Shown one piece after another: positions 1 to 7,543 of a stretch of 60,048 nt of DNA. Position numbers and translations under genes: made by a program. Origin of the DNA: CALAEC01 sp050692915 (GTDB lineage Bacteria > Actinomycetota > UBA4738 > CALAEC01); assembly GCA_050692915.1 (NCBI GenBank), contig JBOGVU010000010.1, positions 1 to 60,048 of the forward strand. The letters are read 5' to 3'. The notes below the pieces were generated by a model. The model was not told the DNA's origin. It did not search any database and saw nothing but the letters and a program-made list of their open reading frames with translations. The stretch's first letter is position 1. Each line of letters begins with the position of its first letter.

Positions 1-7
1 ATGATGG

Positions 8-38
8 TGTTGGGGGGCCGGACTCCGGCCCCCCAACA
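8..38 (-). terminator. Rho-independent-type hairpin after the LVIVD gene
   Basis: A perfect 14-bp stem (TGTTGGGGGGCCGG and its complement) closes a 3-nt loop at 22-24. It lies 18 bp beyond the stop of the minus-strand gene ending at 56. The stem is very GC-rich and no clear T-run follows, as is common in high-GC genomes. Confidence 0.7.
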
Positions 39-55
39 CTCGCGGACCGCGAGGC

Positions 56-2029
56 TTACGGACCCGTGTACGTGGCCAGGTACAGGCCATAGTCGCGGTC
101 GCTGTACGCCACGACCCGGTCGCCGCCCACGAACTTGTCCGTCAGCTGGACACCCCAGAAGTCGTTGCCGCCCTGGTCGATGAGCCGCCCGACTTCCGTG
201 ATGCCGCTCGCATCGAATCGGGCCACCCGGATCCCGCCCGAGTAGTGGGCGAAGTACGCCAGGTCGGCGTCCGGCCCACGCCCGGTGGCAACCTCGTGGA
301 CATCGATGTCGCCGAAGCCGACCGCGAACGCAGGGTCGCCGGCCTCCTCGATGTAGTACTGGTCGATCTCGCCCAGTGTCTCCGCGTCCAGGAGGCGCGA
401 CCCGCCCCAGCCGCTGAAGAACGACGTGGCGTCGATCTTCCCGTTGCCGATGTCCCCGATGTCCGGCTCCAGGTCGCCGGGGTCGCCGACCGGGTACGGC
501 ACCGTGTAGTCGGGCGTCCGGTCGAACAGCGTGTGCATCAGCCGGTGCCCCACGCAGAGCCCGGGGATGGTCGGGGTGAAGATGTGCCCCTGGCTCCCGC
601 AGAGCGTGGCGTCCGGCTGGGCCCCGGCCCCCGACCCGGTGTGGTGGTTGGCGATGAGGACCGCGTCGTAGCCGGCAATCTGGGCCTGCTCGACCTTCTC
701 CGAGAAGAAGCACGCCTCGAAGGGGTTGTTGGGGTCCTCCACGGGACCCCGTTGGAGCATCAGGATCTGGTCCTCGCCCGGCGCGGTGACCGGATCGAGC
801 ACCGACGCGGGCGGGATCTGGGAGGCGTCGCCCGCCGGGCACCCGTATCCGCCGAACACCACCGGGCCGTTCACGAGCTGGTCGTCGAGCGTCGAGATCG
901 GGATGGTCCAGGAGAACTCCTCCGCCGGGTACTCACCGGCGGCGGGCCCGCCCACCACGTCGAAGATCAAACGGAACGGGGCCAGGTCCTCGTCGGTGCC
1001 GATGAACAGGCTCCCGTCCTCGCTCCACTCGCCCTGGTGGGCCTCCCCCTCGGGCGGGCACACGTCCGGGACGTGCACCTCGCAGGCCGGGTAGTCGTAG
1101 TCGTCCACGAAGATGGGGTTGGCCGGATCATCGACGTTCAGCAGGACCCACCCGGCGTCCCAGTAGGACACCATGGCCAGCCATTGTCCGTCGATGAACC
1201 GGACGTCGAAGTCGTGACTCGTGGGGAAGTTCCCGAACGCGTTGACCTGCGCGGCCGGCCAGTCCCCGATCCCGGTCTCGGCGATCAGCACGGGGTTGCG
1301 CGGGTCCGTGATGTCGAAGAAGTCGAGGTCGTTGGGATCCTCGTCGTTGTCGATGGCGATGACGTAGGCGTTGCCGCCGGCCTGCCAGGCCATGGCGCTG
1401 TGGGAGTCGTGGGCGACGGGGTCGATGTTCGTCGGGTCGGTGAAGGGCCCGTCCGTGTAGTCGCCGCCGTCCTCGGACAGCTTCACCGGATTGAGCGGGT
1501 CCGTCACGTCCCACAGGGTGAGGCCGCCGATCCCTCGAGTTCCGCAGGACTCGTTGCTGATCACCAGGAGGTCACCGGTGAACTCCGGCGTGTCCAGGTG
1601 AAGGGCCTGAAGGCCTTCGGTCACGTAGGTGTCCTGGTGACTCCGAAGGTACCCCACCTTCTCGGGGTCGGCGGGGTCGGAGATGTCGACCACATAGGCG
1701 CCGCCCCGGCACTGGGGTGAGGGGAGTCCCCCGGCCCACTGGCCCACATAGGCATAGTCGCCCAACACCGCGACATCGGAGACCCGGTCAGCCTTCGTCG
1801 TGAGCTTCTGCTTGCCGATCAGGGCGACGTTCGACTGAGTGGGTGGGAGATGGCCGCTCGAGGGACCGTGCTGATGGCCGGGAACCATCTCGTCGGAAGC
1901 GGCGGTTCCGTTGCCGCCTCCTCCTCCCGAACCTCCACCCGGACCGGCGACCGCGCTTCCGCCGCCGGCAGTGAGGGTGAGGATGAGGAAGGTGGCGAGG
2001 GCAGCGAGACGTGGGGAAGCCTTTCGCAT
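56..2029 (-). CDS. Secreted LVIVD-repeat beta-propeller protein with inserted PA domain
   Basis: The protein has 657 residues. I chose the ATG at 2029 because AAAGGAGG lies 6 nt upstream and the peptide then opens with an Arg/Lys-rich n-region, a Leu/Ala-rich core and an Ala-rich cleavage region, followed by a Gly-rich linker. The body contains repeated blades of the type YVVDISDPxxPEKVGYL and LTLWDVTDPLNPV, the LVIVD signature of surface beta-propellers. Around residues 390-500 a segment with PASVLDP, LMLQRGPV and AGYDAVLIANH looks like a protease-associated (PA) domain inserted in the propeller. No catalytic motif is evident, so the role (extracellular binding or scaffold) is inferred from family. 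It is a single gene with its own terminator. Confidence 0.85.
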   Translation of the reverse strand: MRKASPRLAALATFLILTLTAGGGSAVAGPGGGSGGGGGNGTAASDEMVPGHQHGPSSGHLPPTQSNVALIGKQKLTTKADRVSDVAVLGDYAYVGQWAGGLPSPQCRGGAYVVDISDPADPEKVGYLRSHQDTYVTEGLQALHLDTPEFTGDLLVISNESCGTRGIGGLTLWDVTDPLNPVKLSEDGGDYTDGPFTDPTNIDPVAHDSHSAMAWQAGGNAYVIAIDNDEDPNDLDFFDITDPRNPVLIAETGIGDWPAAQVNAFGNFPTSHDFDVRFIDGQWLAMVSYWDAGWVLLNVDDPANPIFVDDYDYPACEVHVPDVCPPEGEAHQGEWSEDGSLFIGTDEDLAPFRLIFDVVGGPAAGEYPAEEFSWTIPISTLDDQLVNGPVVFGGYGCPAGDASQIPPASVLDPVTAPGEDQILMLQRGPVEDPNNPFEACFFSEKVEQAQIAGYDAVLIANHHTGSGAGAQPDATLCGSQGHIFTPTIPGLCVGHRLMHTLFDRTPDYTVPYPVGDPGDLEPDIGDIGNGKIDATSFFSGWGGSRLLDAETLGEIDQYYIEEAGDPAFAVGFGDIDVHEVATGRGPDADLAYFAHYSGGIRVARFDASGITEVGRLIDQGGNDFWGVQLTDKFVGGDRVVAYSDRDYGLYLATYTGP

Positions 2030-2125
2030 GACGCTCCTCCTTTGGCCGGGATCCGCCCGAAGCCTCAGCCGGAGCGTAGGCCGGACACCCGGACGCCGCA
2101 AATCGCCGATAACGCTCCGCCAGGC

Positions 2126-3283
2126 TCAGGAGAGCCGTTCGACGGCCGCGCGGAGACGCTCGCCGAGCTGCGCCAGGCGGTCGATCGGCTCGTTGCTGTA
2201 CACGAACCGGATGAACCGGGGCGATACCCGCTCCCCCCAGGTGGTCATCGGCGTGGCGGCCACCTTCTGGGCCACTAGGGCCTGCGAGAGGTCGGGCGGC
2301 GCGAACCCAAGGGCCTCGACGTCCAACAGAAGTGACCAGCCCCCGGCGGGACGGACCGCCGGGAGCCCCTCGAGCTGCTCGAGGATGGCGTCCCGGCGCC
2401 GCTGCCACTCGCTCACCGCCGCGGTCAGGTCCTCGGCTGGCGCATGGAGCGCGGCCACGGCGCCGGCCTGGGCGATGCCCCCCGGCGTCAGTCCGTTGTA
2501 GATGTGGGCCCGGGCGGCGTCGCCGGCGAGCTCGGCCGGCGCGACGAGCCATCCGATCCGCCAGCCGATCATCCGCTGCTCCATGGTGACGCAGCCGACG
2601 TGGACGACCCGCTTGGCCATGTCCGGCAGGGAGGCGGGGTGACGGTAGGGCCGCCCGTCGAACAGGATCCGCTCCATCCACGCCAGGTACACGAGCCACA
2701 CGTCCCGGTCCCGGCAGATCGTTGCGATGGCCTCCCACTCCTCGTCGTTCAGATGGTTCCCGGTGGGCATCCCCGGGTTGGCCACGAAGATGGCCCGGGT
2801 GCGGTCGGTGACGGCCGCCGCCAACGCATCGGTGTCCAGCCGCCACTCGCCGTCCTCTGCCCGGAGTGGGACCAAGCGAGGGACGGCCCCGACGATGCGG
2901 ACCCGGTTGATCATCCCGGCGTAGGTGGGGTCGACGAGGATCACCTCGTCGCCGGGATCGGTGGTCACGAACAGGGCATCCACCATCGCGTCGCCCTCCC
3001 CGCAGGTGATGACGACCTGGGTGTCGGAGTCCACGGTGACTCCCGAACGCTCCGCGAACTGGCCGGCCACGGCCCGCCGGAGGCCGGCCTTGCCGGTGAA
3101 CGGCAGCCAGCTGTTGGCCTCGTCCTGCCCCACGGCCTCGCGGGTGGCCCGCAGCGCCGCTTCGGCCGGGACGAGATCGGTGTCCAGGTTCTCCAGCCGG
3201 AGGACCTCGGGGTCCTCCCCCACCACCGCCGCCACCCGGTCGATCCCGAACCCCGGGATCTCCTCCATCCGCCTCGTTCGCAT
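2126..3283 (-). CDS. Class I/II aminotransferase-fold protein lacking PLP-binding residues
   Basis: The protein has 385 residues; the ATG at 3283 follows GGAGGAG. The fold-type I aminotransferase layout is clear: Gly-rich GEGDA near residue 95, DPTY at 118-121, NPGMPTG at 169-175, a small-domain Arg at 359 (FIRF), and GWRIGW at 240-245. The positions that normally contact PLP are all replaced by hydrophobic residues: the Asn of NPTG is Met172, the Asp of DEVY is Leu200, the Tyr is Met203, and the Schiff-base Lys of SxSK is Met234. I checked these codons on the DNA and see no frameshift. It therefore cannot be a conventional PLP transaminase. The intact frame and conserved core suggest a maintained non-catalytic or repurposed protein; the function is unknown. 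Confidence 0.85.
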   Translation of the reverse strand: MRTRRMEEIPGFGIDRVAAVVGEDPEVLRLENLDTDLVPAEAALRATREAVGQDEANSWLPFTGKAGLRRAVAGQFAERSGVTVDSDTQVVITCGEGDAMVDALFVTTDPGDEVILVDPTYAGMINRVRIVGAVPRLVPLRAEDGEWRLDTDALAAAVTDRTRAIFVANPGMPTGNHLNDEEWEAIATICRDRDVWLVYLAWMERILFDGRPYRHPASLPDMAKRVVHVGCVTMEQRMIGWRIGWLVAPAELAGDAARAHIYNGLTPGGIAQAGAVAALHAPAEDLTAAVSEWQRRRDAILEQLEGLPAVRPAGGWSLLLDVEALGFAPPDLSQALVAQKVAATPMTTWGERVSPRFIRFVYSNEPIDRLAQLGERLRAAVERLS

Positions 3284-3428
3284 GCTCCGCTCCTCCCGCC
3301 AGCGTGGCCCAACCCTAGCGGGTGACCGGAGCCGCGCGGATCCAGGTTCCGCGTTTCCGCCGGAGGCGGCGAGGGTAACTCGGGTCGAGAACACGTCGGA
3401 GGTCCACCGAGGAGCCCGGGAGGTTGAG

Positions 3429-4025
3429 ATGAAGAAGGACGAGCAGTTCGGCGAACTCCTGTACCAGGCCCTGGAGACGGAGCTGGGCGGGGTGCAGGTC
3501 TACGAGGCGGCGGTCGGATGCGCCGTCAACGAGGACCTGAAGAAGGAGTGGCAGGAGTACCTCGATCAGACCCGCAACCACGTCCAGATCGTGGAGAACC
3601 TGCTCAAGGAGCTCGGTCTGGACCCGAACCACGAGACGCCGGGGCGCCAGACCGTTCGGGAGAAGGCGGCGACCCTCGTGAAATCGATGCGGTCGGCGAG
3701 GGCGGCTGGCGACCCCTCGGCGGCCCAGCTCGTCGCCGCGGAGGCCGTGGTTGACGCCGAGACCAAGGATCACCAGAACTGGGAGCTGATCGGTCTGTTG
3801 TCCCAGGAGATGACGGGCGAGACGGCTCAGGCCCTGAAGAACGCCCACGCCGAGGTCGAGGAGGAGGAGGACGAGCACCTCTACCACACCATGGGCTGGG
3901 CCCGAGAGCTGTGGATCGAGGCGCTGGGGATGGCCGCGGTGCTTCCGCCTCCCGAGGAGGAGAAGGACGTGAAGACGGCCATCGGTGCGGCCCGGGCCAA
4001 GCTCGCCAGGAAGAGGATGCTGTAG
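3429..4025 (+). CDS. Ferritin-like domain protein
   Basis: The protein has 198 residues; the ATG at 3429 follows GGGAGG. It is almost all helical and Glu/Gln-rich. Candidate di-iron ligands recur in four helices: ETELGGVQVYE near residues 15-25, EYLDQTRNHVQ near 40-50, EAVVDAETKDH near 105-115, and EEEEDEHLYH near 140-150. The length and the E...ExxH-like spacing match ferritin-like four-helix bundles such as the rubrerythrin or DUF892 type. An iron-binding or oxidative-stress role is inferred from the fold. It is convergent with the DUF4386-like gene (stop-to-stop gap about 8 bp). The tail is Lys/Arg-rich. Confidence 0.75.
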   Translation: MKKDEQFGELLYQALETELGGVQVYEAAVGCAVNEDLKKEWQEYLDQTRNHVQIVENLLKELGLDPNHETPGRQTVREKAATLVKSMRSARAAGDPSAAQLVAAEAVVDAETKDHQNWELIGLLSQEMTGETAQALKNAHAEVEEEEDEHLYHTMGWARELWIEALGMAAVLPPPEEEKDVKTAIGAARAKLARKRML

Positions 4026-4033
4026 AGCTAGAG

Positions 4034-4720
4034 TCAGGCGATCAGCGCGATGCCCATGGCCAGGAGCCACACGGACCAGGCGATGTAGAGGACCGGGATC
4101 GCCGTCCCGGCGAGATGCCAACCGCGCTCCTCGTTCGGACCGAGGAACTCCGCAGAGCCGATCGCCAGCCCGGCGCCGATCACGATGCCCGGCCATCCCA
4201 ACCACGTCGGTAGCGCCGTCCCTTGGATCACCGCGAGGCCGATCAACCCGGACCAGATGCCGGTCAACATGTAGCCGAGGTGCTCGCCGACGCCCACTCC
4301 CAGATACCGGTGAAGCGCGCGGAAGACCGCCGCGTTCACCTCACGCTCGGCCGGTTCCAGGGACGGGTCGGAGTAGTCGCGGGCGAGCGCGGGCACCACG
4401 TACACCCATCGCAGCAGCCCGAGGGTCTGGACGAGGCCCGCGAGGACGCCGAAGGTCGTGGCCACGACCACCACGCCGTTCAGGCCGAGCGTCTGCCCCA
4501 GCAGCACGGCCCCGGCGATGAGTAGCAAGCCCGACAGCATGAACGCCCACCACAGGAGGATCAGCGACGACCCGCCGGCACGGAATCGCTCGAGGATCTC
4601 GCTCGTCGATCGCCGCAGGATGGTTGGGTAGTCGAACCGCCTGGCGAGCAGCGCGAAGGCCGCGTTGAACCACAGGGGCGCGACGATCAACAGCACCCCG
4701 GCGGCGACCCGGACGCTCAC
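4034..4720 (-). CDS. DUF4386-like integral membrane protein
   Basis: The protein has 228 residues with about six hydrophobic segments (roughly 5-25, 52-75, 82-105, 140-165, 175-192, 205-225). The N-terminal region FNAAFALLARRFDYPTILR followed by a SEILERFRAGG loop resembles the DUF4386 family of uncharacterised six-TM proteins. No catalytic residues are recognisable and the function is unknown. It stands alone on the minus strand; dinB ends about 41 bp upstream of its start and the two could be co-transcribed. Confidence 0.65.
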   Translation of the reverse strand: MSVRVAAGVLLIVAPLWFNAAFALLARRFDYPTILRRSTSEILERFRAGGSSLILLWWAFMLSGLLLIAGAVLLGQTLGLNGVVVVATTFGVLAGLVQTLGLLRWVYVVPALARDYSDPSLEPAEREVNAAVFRALHRYLGVGVGEHLGYMLTGIWSGLIGLAVIQGTALPTWLGWPGIVIGAGLAIGSAEFLGPNEERGWHLAGTAIPVLYIAWSVWLLAMGIALIA

Positions 4721-4761
4721 GAGATCAGCGATCCGCTCGAATCAATTGGGAGCACGGTACA

Positions 4762-5952
4762 TCAGTCGGGAAGGAGCGGCACCGACAGGTCCTTGCCCCG
4801 GCCGAGGAGCACAGCACGGGTGATGGCGTCCGAGCCGAACCGCTCCTTCACCGCGTCGAGCGTGGCGTCGAGGGAGGCCCCCCGGCCGCGGCCGAGCGGA
4901 AGGGCCAGCTGGATCGCGTCGTCGGGAGCCAGGTTGGTGAGCGTGACGCCGACCAGCGTGCATCCACGGCTTCGGATCATCGGCGTGGCCGCAGCCAGCA
5001 GCCCCCTGGCAGCGGCCAGGATCGTCCTGGTCCGGGAGGTGGCCTCCCAGAGCGTGTGCGACCGGGTGGCCCGGGAGAGGTCGTCGAACCGAAGCCGGAG
5101 GACGATCGTGCGGCACACGCGGTGGGCCTTGCGGAGCCGTTGGCCGAGCCGGTCGACCAGCCCGACCAGGGTGGCGTCGAGGGCCTCAGGCGTCTTCGGA
5201 CCCCAGCCGACGGCCCGCTGTGCCCCCATCGAGCGCCGGCGCCGGCGCACCTCGACCGGCCGGAGGTCGAGGTTGTGGGCCAGGGCGTGGAGGTGGCGGC
5301 CCGAGGCCCGACCGAGCATGGCCACGAGCCGGTGCTCCGCGAGGCGGGCCACCTGGGCGACCGCGGTGATCCCGTGGTCGTGGAGCTTCCGCGCGGTCAC
5401 CACGCCCACGCCCCACAGCCGCTCGACCGGGAGGGGATGGAGGAACTCGAGCTCGCGGTCGGGCGGGACCACCATGAGGCCGTCGGGCTTCCCCACCCCG
5501 CTGGCTACCTTGGCCAGGAACTTCGTCCTCGCGACGCCGACCGTGATCGGCAGGCCCACCCGCTCGCGGACCTCCCGCCGGAGCCGGGCCGCGATCATCT
5601 CGGGCGAGCCAGCGATCCGGCGAAGACCACCGACGTCGAGGAAAGCCTCGTCGATCGAGACCCCCTCGACCACCGGCGTGGTGTCCTCGAACACCTCGAA
5701 CAGGCCCTTGCTGGCCTCCGAGTAGGCCGACATCCGGGGCGTGACCACGATCGCCTGGGGGCACAACCGGCGGGCCGTCCGGCCGCCCATGGCCGTGCGG
5801 ACCCCGAATGCCTGGGCCTCGTAGGAGGCTGCCAGCACCACCCCGCCCCCGACGATGACCGGCCGGCCCCGGAGCCCGGGATCGTCCCGCTGTTCCACCG
5901 AAGCGTAGAAGGCGTCCGCGTCGGCGTGGAGGATGGTGGCCGCCTTGCGCAT
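4762..5952 (-). CDS. dinB: DNA polymerase IV (Y-family translesion polymerase)
   Basis: The protein has 396 residues, normal for DinB. The palm metal site is intact: HADADAFYASVEQ at 9-21 and SIDEAFLDV near residue 100. The VGVARTKFLAKVASG and KPDGL motifs, the HhH segment LWGVGVVTARKLHDHGI and a C-terminal little-finger domain follow. It performs error-prone bypass of DNA lesions. The ATG at 5952 is directly abutted by a perfect LexA/SOS box at 5953-5966, so damage induction is expected. The lack of room for a Shine-Dalgarno sequence suggests a leaderless or near-leaderless mRNA. Confidence 0.93.
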   Translation of the reverse strand: MRKAATILHADADAFYASVEQRDDPGLRGRPVIVGGGVVLAASYEAQAFGVRTAMGGRTARRLCPQAIVVTPRMSAYSEASKGLFEVFEDTTPVVEGVSIDEAFLDVGGLRRIAGSPEMIAARLRREVRERVGLPITVGVARTKFLAKVASGVGKPDGLMVVPPDRELEFLHPLPVERLWGVGVVTARKLHDHGITAVAQVARLAEHRLVAMLGRASGRHLHALAHNLDLRPVEVRRRRRSMGAQRAVGWGPKTPEALDATLVGLVDRLGQRLRKAHRVCRTIVLRLRFDDLSRATRSHTLWEATSRTRTILAAARGLLAAATPMIRSRGCTLVGVTLTNLAPDDAIQLALPLGRGRGASLDATLDAVKERFGSDAITRAVLLGRGKDLSVPLLPD

Positions 5953-5966
5953 CGAACGTATGTTCG
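5953..5966 (-). promoter_or_regulatory. LexA (SOS) box of dinB
   Basis: CGAACGTATGTTCG is a perfect match to the Gram-positive SOS consensus CGAAC-N4-GTTCG. It is a full palindrome and touches the dinB start codon. Repression by LexA and induction after DNA damage are inferred. Confidence 0.9.
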
Positions 5967-6000
5967 CACAGGCGGCCGACAGGAGCCGTGCGGGAGTCGT

Positions 6001-6503
6001 TCAGGCCGTCTCGATCTCCATCGACACGTCGACGGCCCGCTTGGTCGCGTCGCACACCGGGCACCGGCCCGCCCCCCGCTCGACCAACTCGCGCAGGGTG
6101 GCCTCCTCGACCCGTCGGCAGACGCCCGGATCCGCGTCGACAGCGGGCCGGCCGGCACGGCCTCATCGATGCCGAGGATCCCCCGGTCGTCGGACTCGCT
6201 ATCCACCTCGACCTCCAGCGAACGTAGCGAGACACCCTCGCGGGCCGCCTCCATCCCCACGGTCGTGGCCACGCACGATGCCAGGGCGGCTCGAAAGAGC
6301 CACCCGGGTGAGACCACCTCGCCCCGACCACCGACCCCCGGCGGCATGTCAGTGGTCACCCGGAGGCCGTCGGGCCCTTCCACCTCCACCCGCAGCGCCT
6401 CCCCGAGCCTGGCCCGGGCGAAGGAGTCCGTGTACCGGGCCTCGTCCGGATGCTCCGACAGGTACCGCACGGCGTTCTCGATCGACTCCTTGACCTCGGC
6501 CAC
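6001..6503 (-). pseudogene. OsmC/Ohr-family protein gene with one frameshift
   Basis: GTG at 6503 is preceded by GAGGAGG at 6 nt and opens with AEVKESIENAVRYLSEHP. The conserved OsmC core follows (PGWLFRAALASCVATTVGMEAAREG, with the Cys). Near 6109-6118 the frame is lost: the normal continuation (VEEATLRELVERGAGRCPVC, with the second Cys region, ending MEIETA then TGA at 6001-6003) sits in the next frame. One missing base in the GGG run would restore a protein of about 167 residues. OsmC proteins reduce organic hydroperoxides or have related redox roles. This may be a sequencing error rather than a true pseudogene. It is upstream of dinB on the same strand. Confidence 0.8.
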
Positions 6504-6668
6504 GACGAACCTCCTCGTCTCGAAGGCCACAGCCTACTTCGCGGGCCGATCGGTCTCGGCCTCGCCCAGCGGCTCATCGCGGTGCCACTCGACCCCGGCC
6601 GTGTGTGGCATCCTCGTCATCATGCCGCATCCTGGCGCGGGCGCCGGGCCTCGAGGAAGAGCGGCCCC

Positions 6669-6935
6669 GTGACACCTGGAACCTCGACCGGCGCCGAGCC
6701 GGGCAGGCCGCGGTTCACGCCCCGGGAGAAGGAGATCATCGGGATGCTTGTCGGCGGCTCCCTCCCCCACGACATCGCCGACAGGCTCGGCATGTCCCGG
6801 AGGACCACTCAGAGGCATATCGCCAGCATCATCTCAAAACTGACGCGGTCAGAAGCTGGACAAGGCCGCCGTCACACATCGCCGCTTCGATCCGTCAAGC
6901 GGTTGGATCGCCACCGCGAAGAAAGGAGACGAACC
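6669..6935 (+). other. LuxR-type HTH segment in frame with the VOC gene
   Basis: A GTG at 6669 opens a frame reading FTPREKEIIGMLVGGSLPHD and then IADRLGMSRRTTQRHIASII, a good GerE/LuxR helix-turn-helix up to SKLTRSEAGQ, after which the family match is lost. The frame runs without a stop into the VOC protein starting at 6936, so this is either a small HTH protein or remnant whose stop is gone, or the N-terminal part of an HTH-VOC fusion. The strong Shine-Dalgarno before 6936 favours separate initiation of the VOC gene. Confidence 0.4.
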
Positions 6936-7322
6936 GTGGCGCTACAGGTGACCGCCATCATGCTCGGCGTCGAGGACCTGGCCCGTTCCAAGACGTTCTA
7001 TGGGGAAGGTTTGGGCTGCACGATCGACCAGGACTACCCCAATTTCGTGTCGATCAACCTGGGTGAAGGATCGTCGTCGCTGGCGCTCTACCAGCGGGAG
7101 GCGGCGGCCCAGGATGCCGGCGTCTCCTCCGAGGGATCCGGGTTCCGTGGCGTCTCCTTCCACTACATCGTCCCGTCGAGCGAAGCCGTTGACGAGGTCA
7201 TGAGCAACGCCGCGGCGGCCGGTGGCGGCGTCGTGAAGGAAGCGGCAGCCACTCAGTGGGGGTACTTCGGGTACTTCAGCGACCCGGACGGCTACCTGTG
7301 GAAGGTCGCGTCCAGCTCGTGA
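6936..7322 (+). CDS. VOC-family (glyoxalase/bleomycin-resistance-like) protein
   Basis: The protein has 128 residues; the GTG at 6936 follows GAAAGGAGA at 7 nt. It begins LQVTAIMLGVEDLARSKTFY and ends in YFGYFSDPDGYLWKVASS, the typical first and last strands of a vicinal-oxygen-chelate domain, with the C-terminal acidic position replaced by Lys-Val. Catalytic metal ligands are incomplete compared with glyoxalase I, so it may be a small-molecule-binding member. It is preceded in frame by an HTH segment and followed by a 220-bp gap. Confidence 0.8.
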   Translation: MALQVTAIMLGVEDLARSKTFYGEGLGCTIDQDYPNFVSINLGEGSSSLALYQREAAAQDAGVSSEGSGFRGVSFHYIVPSSEAVDEVMSNAAAAGGGVVKEAAATQWGYFGYFSDPDGYLWKVASSS

Positions 7323-7543
7323 CGAAGGGGCATCAGGCCCCGAGGAAGCCCCTCAGCCTCCGGAGGTCCTGAGAAACCGAACCGCTCTTGACCTCTTGTG
7401 TCCGACTTTTCCGACTGGACACGACTCACGCAGCCGTGTATCTCCTTATGCGCAATGAAGGGGAGGTGATGAGGGAGGTCGAATACATCTCTGCCACGCC
7501 ATGTCCGCGGGCCGAGCCCGCCACGGAGAAGGAGTGCAGGGTC

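Noticed and set aside
245..1720. Long open frame of 491 codons on the + strand
   Set aside because: It is the shadow of the LVIVD gene; the opposite strand has a signal peptide, Shine-Dalgarno and family repeats, while this frame has none.
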